DNA from: Todiramphus chloris collaris
Taxonomy: Eukaryota > Chordata > Aves > Coraciiformes > Alcedinidae
DNA: 64,000 nt
Assembly: GCA_025345505.1 (NCBI GenBank)
Contig: JANVCC010010406.1
Span: 10,727,063-10,791,062, forward strand
Direction of reading: 5' to 3'
The notes under the pieces were generated by a model. It made no database searches. It was not told the DNA's origin and saw nothing but the letters and a program-made list of their open reading frames with translations. Made by a program: the position numbers and the translations under genes. Positions 22,501 through 33,830 of this stretch are shown piece after piece (within the stretch, counting starts at the first letter, position 1; every line of letters starts with the position of its first letter).

Positions 22501-24155
22501 AAGAAGGTGACATGGCTGACAGCCCAACTAAGTGCCTCTGCTGCACCGAAGTGCACATCATGGGCAACAAACAGGAGGAGTTGGAAGCCACCATGCTCCT
22601 AGGAGTGTACAACCTTGTTGCCATTACTGGAACTTGGTGGAATGGATCCTGTGACTGGAGTGCATCTACCAATGGCCACAGGCTGTTGAGAAGGGAAAGG
22701 TGAGGCAGGAGGGGTGGGAGTGTTGCCCTGTACATCAAGACATGAATACAGTGTGAAGAGCTGTCCCTGAACAATAGCCATGAGCAGGTTGAAACCTTAT
22801 GGATAGGAATTAGAGATGGAGGCAACACAGGGAACCTTGTGGTTGGTGTCTACTACAGGCTGACAGATCAAGGGGAGCCGTTGACAAAGCCTCCTTACTC
22901 CAGCTACAGGAGGCTTTGTGCTTGCAGGCTCTCACCATGCTGGGGGACTTCAACCACAATGACAACTGCTGGAAAAGGAGCACAGCAAGCTGTAGGCAAT
23001 CCAGGAGATTCCTGGAATGCACTGAGGATAATTTCCTAAGCCAGGTAATAGGCTGCCCTGCCAGAGGGGATGAGATGCTGGGGCTGATGGTCACCAATGC
23101 AGGCAAGCTCATGAGGGATGTCAAGATCAGAGGTGGTTCGTGCTGCAACGATCACACACTGGTGGAGTTCACAGTCCTCAGAAATACAGGTGAGGTGAAG
23201 AGTAAAGTCAGGACCCTGAATTTTAGGAAAGCAAAATTCCATCTGTTCAAGGAGTTAGTCAACAGGACCCCCTGGGAAAGGGGACATGTACAAGGGAGCA
23301 GAACAGAGCCGGCAGATCTTTAAGGATGTATGTTTTCCATAGTGCTCAAGAGCTCTCAGTCCCTGGGTGTAAGAAATCAGGCAAGGAAAAGAAGAGACCA
23401 GCATAGCTGAGTCAAGGCCTGGTGGTCAAGCTAAAGGGCAAGAAGAAACTGCCCAAGCAGTGGCAGTAGGGACAGGTATCTGGGGAAAGTATAGGGATGC
23501 AGCCCAGTTGTATAGGGATGGGGTCAAGAATGCAACAGCACAGCTGGAGCTGAACTTGGCAAGGGGTGTGAAAAATAATAATAAGGTTTTCTACAGGTAT
23601 GTCAGCCAGGAAAGGAAGGTCAAAGAACAAATACTGTCCTTGATGAGCAAGACTGACAAGGTGGTAACAACAGATGAGGGGAAGGCTGAGGTTATCAACT
23701 TTTTTGTCTTAGTTTTCACTGGCAACCTCTCTTCCCACATTTCTCAAGTGGATGAACCACAAGGCAGGGACTGGGGGAACAAAATCCCTCCCACTGTAAG
23801 ACAAGACCAGGTTCATGACCACCTGAGGAACGTGAACATATACAAATCAATGGACTTGATGGGATGCATCCCAGAGTCCTGAGGGAATTGGGTGATGTAG
23901 CTGCCAAGCCACTCTCCATGATATTTGAGAAGTGCTGGAACTCAGGTGAAGACTCTGGTGATTGGAAAATGGGAAACATTGCACCCATTTTTATCAAGAG
24001 TAGAAAGAAGGACCCTGGGAATTCCCAACATATCGACCTCACCCCTGTGCGTGGGAAGATAATGCCACAAATCCTCCTAGAAGCTGATTAGAGCACATGG
24101 AGACAGGGACGTGATTCAAGAAAGCCAGCAAAGGCTCATAATGAAAGGACAAGGA
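22500..24155 (+). mobile_element. CR1 LINE ORF2 remnant: endonuclease, linker and early RT
   Basis: Conceptual translation in three frames follows CR1 ORF2 collinearly. The APE-type endonuclease appears first: MGNKQEELEA at about 22560, then an ITGTWWN block where active CR1 has a glutamate (ETWWD-like), VVGVYYR near 22840, LGDFNHND near 22940, and NDHTLVEF near 23150. The linker follows (RTLNFRKAKF; AQLELNLARG; FYRYVSQERKVKE; FTGNLSSH). The start of the reverse transcriptase follows at 23864-24091 ([26 protein letters not shown]). Similarity fades after about 24155, before the RT catalytic core. Stops and at least three frame changes make it a pseudogene. The 3' half and tail are absent, unusual for a family whose copies are mostly 5'-truncated. 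Confidence 0.92.
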
Positions 24156-27100
24156 GATGTTGAAGACATCAGAGATAGGAGACTGTTTCTGGAAAGCCAA
24201 TTACTATGACATGGCAAGAGCTAGGAACAAGACAGAGGGTTGTGTGAAGACCAGGAGTATAGTTTGAGGCTGAATTCATGACTGTAAATGCAACCAGCGT
24301 AGGGAGTACCACTGTACAATGGCCCTTGTCTCTAGAGACCTTTATGCAGCCTCTGTTCCAAAACAGTCAGCAAGATTTAAACATATGAAAAAGAAAAAGG
24401 CAGCTGATACAGGTACACAGGTTTTTGTATCAGAGCGTATCCTGGTTTCATGCCTATTTCCTAAGCTATGACAGTAGTCAAAATCTGTCTTCATAAAGCT
24501 GCATTGTGGTCTGTGACTCTTGCAGCGCGTGGTGTTTTGCCAGCTCACTGCGGGCTCCAGGTGCTGGGGTGGAGTCTGTGCTGCTGGGTTGCCTGGGCAG
24601 GAGATGTGACTTTCGTGGAAAGGGAGAACTGGCATGCAGAGGAGTTTTAGGAAAACTGTGAAAGTAACTTCCTTTGAGGCAAAGATCTGTTGGATTGCCT
24701 TTATGCTTGCATTTCCGCAGCATCCTGAACACAGAGCATAGCAGCCTGTGTATCTGCATGTATAATTACAGGCGTATACCTACAAAGCACCCCTCACCCT
24801 CACACTCAGCTGCCCTTTCAACACTCTTGTGTGCTCAGCACACCGCTTCAATTCACTGATAAAGATGGTGTAAGAAGCTGCACAGTAACAGAGTGTACAT
24901 CTGCATTGGAACTGAATAAATCTTTCTAATACTGTCTAGAAGGTAGGGACGCATTATCAAACTAAATATTACATTATTCAGTAAACTACTGCAAATGTTC
25001 GGAGTCCTACATTTATGAGGAAGGATGCTGGAGATTTTTTATAACAACAAACTGAATTGGCAAGTCCCTACACTATACTGTGGCTGGACTGACACTCTTT
25101 CTGTTCGTAGCCTAGGCTGACAGAAAGTTGTGTGGGAGTAGAGAATATTCTAAATTGAAGGATTTGAGCATTGTAGGGGGTCAGAGTATATTAGCTGAAG
25201 CAGTAGCAGCTTGTGCTTGGATTGTACTGACCTGTGCACGGTGCTGCTCATTGGCTTGAGACAGGAAGGGGACTCACTTCTGTCCAACTGAGTGACACTG
25301 AAGACAATTCAGCAACAGGACTGCAAGAACTTACCTTTAGCTGACTAGATGCATTAGCAAAATGATTTGAGATCTTGCATTTAGAAAGTCTGATTTTGCA
25401 TTTTAGTGTTAGGATCTGAGAAGAGCCCAAACATGCTCCTCTGGCTGATAATGCCTTTCTTTGTGTCTACTGAAATGGATACCATGTGGTAGAAACCATG
25501 TGGTTTCTAGTGTAGCTGTTCTTTTAAGAGTTTCATGAGGGTAGGCTCCATGCTGTGTACTGGCAAAGAGGGACAGAATGTTGTGTACATGAGGTAATTT
25601 TACTTAGTTATTACTTCATTCCAGGGAGTCACAGGAGTATAAGCATAAAGCTGTAATTTGTACTGTCTTACACTGTGATAACAAGGGGTTACAAAGGAAG
25701 TTTGTGGCACGGGACAGAAACATATACTGACCTTCCAGACTCTTAAACAGCATCCAGACTGATGCACCACCCTTACGCTGAAAATTGATGAGCTTGATGG
25801 GTTGAATGAAACACAGGAAAATTTATTCAAAGTGAAATAATGTTCACATGTAGGGCATCACATACATTTTCCTTGATTGGTCTGCTGGTCATGAGGTTGT
25901 GCTCATATTGCAGGTATGCTAATCTCTGCCTTACTGTCCTTCCACCTCTATCCTACAGTATGTCCCTAGACACCTGGAGTACAATCAGGGTCCCCTGCAG
26001 CATTTATAATGGAGTGAGCTGTTGTCCAGTCAGCACTTGTGAGAGGCCAGGTGCACCATCACTGCAGCCCATTGTCCACCCTAGATGTTGCACAGGGGTC
26101 TGGTAAGCTCAGCTGTGCACACAAAGCTGTTAGGAGATACGCATCTTCCTTCTCACCCTCTGCTGTATCAAGAGAAGCAAGACATTTCAAAACATAGGCA
26201 CACATGAGCTAGTGGATAAATGTAAGTCTTTTGAGTCTTAGCTTTTGGTTAGAGCCTAACCAATAATTTAGCCTTGCATTCTCACTCTTTTTTTTTTTTT
26301 TTTAATGCCTGTTCTGAAAGGGCTTAAGAAACAGTCTTTAATTAACCAGTAAATAGAGTCTCTTGCCACTGAGGAGGAGATTTAGAAGATCTCTTTAATT
26401 ACTGGAACCAGATTCAAGTCTGATTGCAAATACCGGTTTGCTCCCTGTTCAAGTGAAGTGAGGTGCTGGTAAAGTGTTACAAAAAGCTTTCATTTGCATC
26501 ATCGCTCCACTCCAGCTGAAGCTGCTATTACATAAGGGGAGGACTTGTTTAAATCCATATATACATGTAGTTCTGTTGTTTGAAGTGGAAAGGCAGGTGA
26601 AATTGGATTCACATAATGGCTCATGAAATTTAAAGCATTCTTCTTATGGCTATTTTCTCCCTGTTAGACGATTAATACCTCACAGTGTGTCTTTATGGTC
26701 CAACTACACAAGCCAGAAGATGACCAAGATCCTTGCCATATTAAATGGGTGCTCTAGGTCAAGGTTTATAAGTAGTTCCAAGAACTTCCTAAGAGAAAAC
26801 GTTTTTTTCTAGGACTCCGGATGGTGAGCTGCTTGTCTTGTCTTCTAAGTAAGCACTGAAGGCTGTGAGTGTATTGCTGTTTTCCTCCCATGCTTTGGTC
26901 CCCCTGCTTAGGTATATAAAATTATGTTAATACTGGTTCTCTCAATGCCCCTCCTTTTTGGAATCATGTGGTTTAAATTTTGCTTACTTGCTTATGGTGA
27001 AACGAGTCTCTGCCCAACAGCATAAGGAAGTCACAAGTCATTAACAGCTTATGTTGAAGTACCTGGTGGGAATATGCATTCTGCCTACAATGATGTTTTC

Positions 27101-30100
27101 TTAAGGAGAGGAAAAATTATGTATCAAATGCTGCAAACTAAGAGTGATGACTAAGTTAGGGAGATAGGTGTAGGACTTTGTCCTGTCCCAAAAAATCATT
27201 TACAGTTGCCTGGAGAAAGTCAAAACTGGTATAAAATACTTCCATTTTAAACATCCCCCTCCAGCAGCAGCTTCACTGGAGTATCTTGCTCTCAAAGCCA
27301 GAAGCTGTTGTTAGAACAGGTTTGACCAGTTACTGCAATTCAGAGAGCAGTTTGAATAGTTATATACTAGCATTGCTAGATTAATGTGTGTGAAAATATC
27401 CCTATTGCTCCAGTCACCACCACAATATGCTAGGATGAACCTTTACCTCTGTTTCAAGAGTAATTGAGCAGCTTTGGTGCCTGGAGTTGGCCCAGTCACT
27501 GCATCGGCAGCAGTAGTGCCCACATCTCTAATTCTACAAGCATGGGATTGAGAAAAGTTCAGGGAGCAGAAGGAAAATGTTTAACTGGAACATCTGTGAA
27601 AGAACATGATGAGGTCCTGTGGCTCTTTCTTCAGGGGAGTGCTCTCTCCCCTGCTTTTTCTGTTGCTTCAGGGCATATGTCAGCTAGCTCTGCTTTTTGA
27701 TTTAATGTGAAAACAGCCAGTAAATAATGAGCTGTGGAGGAGAAGGCTTTCAGCTCTTACTAATGGACAGATTATGGAAGAAAAAGAGAGTATCAATGGG
27801 TATTGTTGGACAGGAAGGGAACAGAGGGAGGCATTCAGTAAATGGTGGGGAACAACACAAACAGAAAAGATCCAGGCCTCCTGGCTTCACATCATAACTA
27901 GAATTAATGGTTGCAGTATCTCTAGCTATTATTAAACACAATAAAAGCAAAATGTAATTTCTTACTGTTGTAATGACATATGTCAGATATCCCACCCCAC
28001 ACAATAAGATCTGCCTGGTGCATAAAGATGTTCAAATGTGGGCCAAGAGGTCATTCCTACACCCCAAGCAAGATGTGCATCATGGGAAACAAACAAGTGT
28101 TGTCAGATGCCAGAGTGTAAGGAAACGGTAGAAAGACCAAGTTGAGATATGTCTTGGTGGCTCTGCCATTATGCTGCTGCTGCAGAGTTATGGATGTCAG
28201 GCCAGGGCTACCGATTCTTAAATGCTCATTCTCAGGCTTACTGCAACGTTTCCAGTTCTTTTATTCTCCTTAGCAGGACAATGGGAACGTCCCTTTTTCC
28301 TTCTTTCTCCAAAATCTGCTCAGAACCAGCTAGAATGAAAGCAGGTCAGAGAATACATCAATGTTTCATTTGGCTTGCCAGCCAGATTGCTGCAATGGTG
28401 TCTGTCACTAATTTTACCTCAGAAGTCTCTACAAAAACTCTTGATGTTTTACTATTACCCCAGGCCTCATATTGCAAGTGTTGATGTGAACTTTTGTTTC
28501 AAAGGAATTATGATGAACTTTTCACTGAAGGAAGAGGAAAAAAGTTAACAGCTGAAGCTGATTTTCTTACACAAAAGAATAGTAGGAAGTTTGGTGGCTT
28601 AAGCTCAGGGTTCATAGATCTCTGGCCATTGTTTGAAGGCCATTGACTGATGGCCTTTGTTTCTCATATGTGAGCTGAAAATGGGTTTCTCAGTAGGCTG
28701 GTGTGAATATTGCAGAACTTCAGGAGTTTTCTCAAACTGTGAGTATGTGATGAAGCCACTGGAGATAACAGATTACTCTACATCAGCTGCTCTGCAGCCA
28801 GCTCCTGCTCAATGATAAGGGTGAGGTGGTTTGAAATTGTATGTCCTTTTATTAGAAATGAGTGGACCAGGATGCATTTTCCAAGTGATATTGGGGGTTC
28901 AAAACACTCATGTTTTGTGGGAAATAATTGATGACTGCTAGCTTGTATTTAATGGCTACATGTTATGCATCCTTCTCCACAGTAGCCACAGAAGTATAAA
29001 CCAAAGTGCAGACAGTGCTAATGGCTATGGCAGCTGTGCTGTGGTGTGTTGCTCATGTGAAGGGATCCATAGTAGTGGGACATAAATTGATTACTGCTGA
29101 AGGTATATTTCTCTTGGCTAGAGGGAAGATGAGTGTTTCCAGGGCCATTAGTCCAGTTTACTATGAGAATATCAAACAGCATTCACTACCATGCCTTCTT
29201 CTGTCTTATTAGTGTAGTGGCTGATAATACCCTATAAACATAAATGCCATAGGGAGAAAAATACAAAGGGTTCCTCAGTTATTTGAATATTTAAGAAAAT
29301 TGTAAATATTTTCATTTTAAAAATCTGCTCTTGCTCAGCCCTACCCTAATGGTCATCAGGATGGCTAGATCCACAATTAGTCTTTCATCTATATAATATG
29401 CTGTTATCCTGAAGCAAAACTTAGGTTGCTCAGTAATTTCAGGAGAACTGCACTAAAATAAACATCCACTTCTGATGTAATTCCTCTGAGGCTTTCCTTT
29501 GTGTGCAAAATATTCAAAGTCCAGCTGAAGGTTGGGGTAACTTCTTCAGGCAGTGGCTTTTTCTTTCCTGCCAGGAAAAGATGATTATCAGGATTATCAC
29601 TCCAAGGGACATGGCGATGATTCTCCTCTCACTTCCACTAGTCTGCAACAGGACTAATTCTTCTGACTTGAAAGATTTAGCTGCTGTGAGGCAAGAATGT
29701 GGGTGAAAAGGTGCTCATAAAGCTGCAACAGCATTTTGATGCCTATTAGCCCTGTTAAACACCAGAAACCTGCTGTTGCCGGCAAGTGGCTCTCTAGAAT
29801 TAGTGAGGGTGCTCTGAGCACAGCAACAATCAAGAGTTCACTTGCACCAGTGTCAGGCTTTTAAAAGGATATTTGATGAAATATGTAGCAGAGTCTCTCT
29901 CTGCTTGTCATGTATTGCCTTTAGAACACCCACATATTCTGTTTTGCTTATATTTTTCTCAAGCATTGATCTTTATGGTGGAGTTTAACATTCCACTTCC
30001 TATCTTACTTCCATCCTGCTGAATACAGTTTCAAGTAACTGGAGCCACTTGTCTTTCATGATCAAAGTGAGAGAGAGAAAGAGATCTGTGTTCTGAAGAT

Positions 30101-30300
30101 TTCTTGGCAACATGTCAAGAACAAACCCTTCCTGTGCGTAATATACAATAATACGAGTTGTTGCGTGGACTGTTTGTTTGAAGAAAGGGTAACCACGTAG
30201 ATTTTAGGAAGGTCTTTTAGGAAGGTCTTGAGACATACAGTTTAAGGAATACAGGGAAAAGTAAAATCAGACACCGAGACATTTAGCTTTGTACAAGGAA
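24156..30300. other. Intergenic, no gene seen
   Basis: Unique AT-rich sequence with no recognisable gene. It contains a T16 run at 26288-26303, a POU octamer (ATTTGCAT) at 26492-26499 in a stretch with TAATTA words, and a 13-bp tandem duplication at 30202-30227. Open frames at 24.3-24.8, 27.5 and 28.1 kb look random. Confidence 0.7.
30202..30227. repeat. 13-bp perfect tandem duplication
   Basis: TTTTAGGAAGGTC is present twice head to tail (30202-30214, 30215-30227). Confidence 0.95.
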
Positions 30301-30304
30301 ACAA

Positions 30305-30400
30305 CAGAAATTTCTGGACTGTAAGGTCAGATAGGACCTTATGATCTTGTCATTTGACTGGACATATAATTTAGGCTGCAGAGTGTAATTTAGTATTTCT
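30305..30400 (-). mobile_element. Ancient CR1-like fragment, minus orientation
   Basis: The stretch TTTCTGGACTGTAAGGTCAG, ATAGGACCTTATGATCTTG resembles the reverse complement of the tail of old amniote CR1 elements (ACCATAAGGCCAGAAGGGACC type, well preserved in turtles and crocodilians). It is too short and diverged for certainty. Confidence 0.4.
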
Positions 30401-32084
30401 TGAAGTGAGAATTACTCGTGCCCTTCATGAGCTTCCCTGATCAGTGATAATTGCTGAGTAATTTATTTAAATTCAATGGCAAACAAATAAAATACAGAGT
30501 AAATTTGCCAGTTATTTTCCTGATTTCATGCGCTGTGGGGTCATTGACCTGCAAACCCCTTTATCACCCCTGTGTTGTGAGAAGAACTCAAGGGCTGAAG
30601 TCATGGTGCCCTCTGAGTCTCAAGAAAATCTACAGGTCAATAACCTTTTATTTCTGACCTTTTAACTGGCTCTAGTGGGCCATGAAGACCTAAATGCCAG
30701 CTCTTTCAGATTCCTGGGAAGCTTCAAGCCACTTGAATCTAATTCTCTCTGAGAGTTTTGCTCTCATATATTCAGGTCACTGATACTGCAAAAGCAACTC
30801 GCAGCCATGTGTGAGGGGGAAGCTTGGGGGCATCCAGTGTTTTGCAGCTAGTGCTACATGATGGATTCAGAGCACTCACGTAGCTCAGGAATTACACTTC
30901 TGCCTGGGAGTAACTCATAGCAATATCTCACCTAAGTGTGCCTTTCCACGCAGAAGGACAGTGATGCAGAATCCTCACGTGTTTTATCCGAATGAGGCCA
31001 ATCAATCCGCTGGTCACACAAGAGCTTCTGTCCCTGTAAAGTCCTATGAGACCTTACAGTCTATGAATCTCTGTTGTTTCTCCAGCAATGCTAACTCTCT
31101 CTGTGTCTGCTGTTTTCTCCATTATAAACTCCACTACTTGCTTTTTAGTCATTCTGTCTTTCAGCTTCTTTCTGAGAAGGGCTTGTCTAATTATGCTAAA
31201 GTCAAATGGCTATTCTAACTGCCGTATTAATTTCTATTCTGCAGGCTTCCAAAAAAGTGTTATAAATTCCCTCAGGGCCATTTTGAAGACAGCTTCAATA
31301 CACGTTGACTTTGAGAGATGGAGGGTGAAACTCTTGTGTTCATCACGACCAGTGTGCAGCTGTTCTGCTGCTGGAGGGGGAGATTACTTTTATGAGACTT
31401 TTCTCTTGTTCACTTTTTTGAACACATGCATACAGCTGCACATACACACACATCTGTGCTTTGAATGGAGAAATACTCTCATAGAGAGTCATAAGCTTTT
31501 TATTTTGCTTTCCTCCACTACCAGTTAAAGCAACCATTATTTTACTGTGTGGTACTGGTCTCCCTCCTGTCTCCCAGGGAAGGGAAGATCCCATGGACAT
31601 GATAGCACCTGCTTACACTGATTGGTCCTGGTGACTTCCCATGCAAGATTGTGCTGGAACATCACACTGGGGCCACCTCGAGGACTTTGCTCAAGACCAG
31701 TTCTACCAGTCACTGATACTGTGAGCCATGCTGGCATTGCAGCTCAAGATTGCTCTACAGGGGCTGATGCACTTGTGTGCATTCAAGTGGATCACAGGTA
31801 CTTTCTAAGTGCCTGCAGCAGTGTTGGTGTGCAGGATTGTTTCAGACCAAATCATCTTCTGGCCTACAATCCTTTGTTGGCTGTTCTAGAAGGCCTTCTC
31901 CTCTTTCAATATAAATGTGTGTGAGATACCATGCTGTCACCCTTGTATCCACAAGGTCTTTCCTTAAAATAGGGAAGTTAAATCCCACATGCATATTAAA
32001 AAGGCGATGCTTCCCTTATCTTTGTACTTTAAGTAAGTTGGCATATGTGTTGAGCTGAGTTCTGGATGATCAGAAAGTTATTTT

Positions 32085-32240
32085 TACCACCTAATGAGGC
32101 CATGGGATGTCTGTCATTGGATGTTTTTCAGAACAGGTTTGACAAACATCTGTCAGGAATGTTTTAGGTATAGCTGAGCTTGCCTTGGGGCAGGGGAACA
32201 GAGGAGGTGACCCCTTACAGTCCTTTCCAGACCTATTTTG
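32085..32240 (+). mobile_element. CR1-like 3' fragment, plus orientation
   Basis: The order matches the 3' end of sauropsid CR1: AGAACAGGTTTGACAAACAT, CTGTCAGGAATGTTTTAGGT, CCTTGGGGCAGGGG, then GAGGTGACCCCTTACAGTCC and TTTCCAGACC. The final ATTCTATG-type tail is not preserved. Old and non-functional. Confidence 0.6.
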
Positions 32241-33600
32241 TACAATCCTCTGCCTCCTTACTTGAATGCAGTCAGCGTCCAATTTGTACAGAACAATTTG
32301 CATATTCAGTATGGCAGAAGAGACCGAATTCCCCAAGCACCAGCAGCTGTACTGTTTTGGGTGCACTGTGGGGCTCAGCACTTGATGCTGCTGTGGAAGG
32401 AGGTTCATTCGGTGTGGTTACTGCCTTCAGTGCAGTCATTCCTGACAGCTCGTATGGGAAAAAGCAGTCAGCTTCACCAGAGCTGTTAGGAGCCTGGGGT
32501 CAGAATGACAAGTCCACATACTGCAGAATTGCCTGCTGTGGTTACCTGTGGACTCGCTGGTTGCAAGGCTTGAGCAGGCCAAGTTTCTAGGGTCGCAGTT
32601 CTGGGTTCTGGGTCACTGGCGAATGTAGTAGAGTAACTAATTGATCTTTTAAGGTTTGTCTATCAGGGTCACTGGAAACCAGTTAGTTTCTAGGGAGCAT
32701 TTCAGGGCCATGGGATCTTAAAGCATCTATGGCCCTTTTGTGATGCTCCATTGCACTAAAAGCCTGGAGAAGTCTCAGCTGTGACAGCTCAACCCTGTAT
32801 TTCCTCCCTGTTCTGAACTGGGGACATGCTGGGACATGCTGGTGTGGGCAGCAGCCTGTCCAGTGCTGTCCAGACTTATGGGTGCAGTTCTTGGGCCAAC
32901 TCCAGAAATAGAAGATGATGAGACACTTGGCATCTTTATCCACCCTCTCCTTACAGGTGCACAGATCACCACATTTAGTTCCCTTGAGGAACAAGTCTGT
33001 TTTGTTTTCAGTGTTGTATCAAGGGCTGGATCTTCTTAGGAATACTCTTGAAATAAGCTGGATCTCTTCAGGATAGCCATGAAAGTGTCGAAGTAGGATA
33101 ATCACTAGGTACCATTTGGTTTTGAATTTTAATATACTACGATTTTTTAAATGCAGGTAGGTATATCTTGTACTGTCCCTGCCTGCTGGCTTTGCTGAAA
33201 GAGTCTAAACCAAATGTAAATGTAGAGCAATCTTTCCATGGATTTTGGTGGGATGTCAGGAACATTGCTGCCTGAGACAGACTGCAGCTACATATGAAAA
33301 AGCTGGGGCTTTAATCTCAAGAGCTTGCACACAGAGTCAATGAGACTTTAGCTGCATGACAAGCTAAATGGCATCAGCAAAGTGTAAGGATAAACTGCCT
33401 GTCTCAGAGAAAGTTCTTACTAATGCAGAGTTGGAAAATTTTTCTGTCATGAGAAACATTGTAAAATGCTGATTTGTTAAAAAGGAAATTCTCTTGAGAA
33501 ACATATCAGGTCTGTCGAAGTTATGTTTAGGAAAGGCTGCACAGAGGACTGGGACTTCAGGAGTGGGTGAAAGTGAAAAGCAGGAGGATGCAATGTGCGA
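32241..33600. other. Intergenic, no gene seen
   Basis: Unique sequence with a slightly higher GC content near 32.3-32.6 kb and overlapping short ORFs in several frames. None resembles a known protein. A GGGACATGCTGG-type duplication lies near 32820-32845. Confidence 0.6.
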
Positions 33601-33700
33601 GCACATACATCTGACACTACTGTATCAGACCAGAGATCCTATTTTCTGGAACTAGATGCTCACGGAAAGAATATAAGAATGGAGAATGCACAGGGTGAAT
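33600..33700. mobile_element. Possible ancient sauropsid repeat
   Basis: The words CTGTATCAGACCAGAGATCC and AAGAATATAAGAATGG resemble a widespread reptile CR1-type tail (GGTCAGACCAAAGGTCCATC type). Similarity is weak and from memory only. Confidence 0.3.
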
Positions 33701-33754
33701 CAATCTCCCCATTGAAAGCAGTGGGAAGAGAGAGAAGTGGAGCACATTGAAGCC

Positions 33755-33830
33755 AGAGAGCAGCTCAGTGGTAAGGGCTCTCACCTGCAGCTCCCAAATC
33801 CAGCTCCCAAATCCAGCCTCCGATTAGTTA
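33755..33830 (+). mobile_element. Possible tRNA-derived SINE relic
   Basis: CAGCTCAGTGGTAAGGGCTC followed by TCACCTGCAG resembles the tRNA-like head of reptilian SINEs, including a near-perfect A box (TRGCNNARYGG). No B box is preserved and the sequence does not fold as a tRNA. Immediately downstream CTCCCAAATCCAG is perfectly duplicated (33791-33803, 33804-33816). Confidence 0.35.

Noticed and set aside
22287-24042. Minus-strand ORFs over the CR1 at 22.5-24.2 kb
   Set aside because: Antisense shadows of the CR1 ORF2 remnant.
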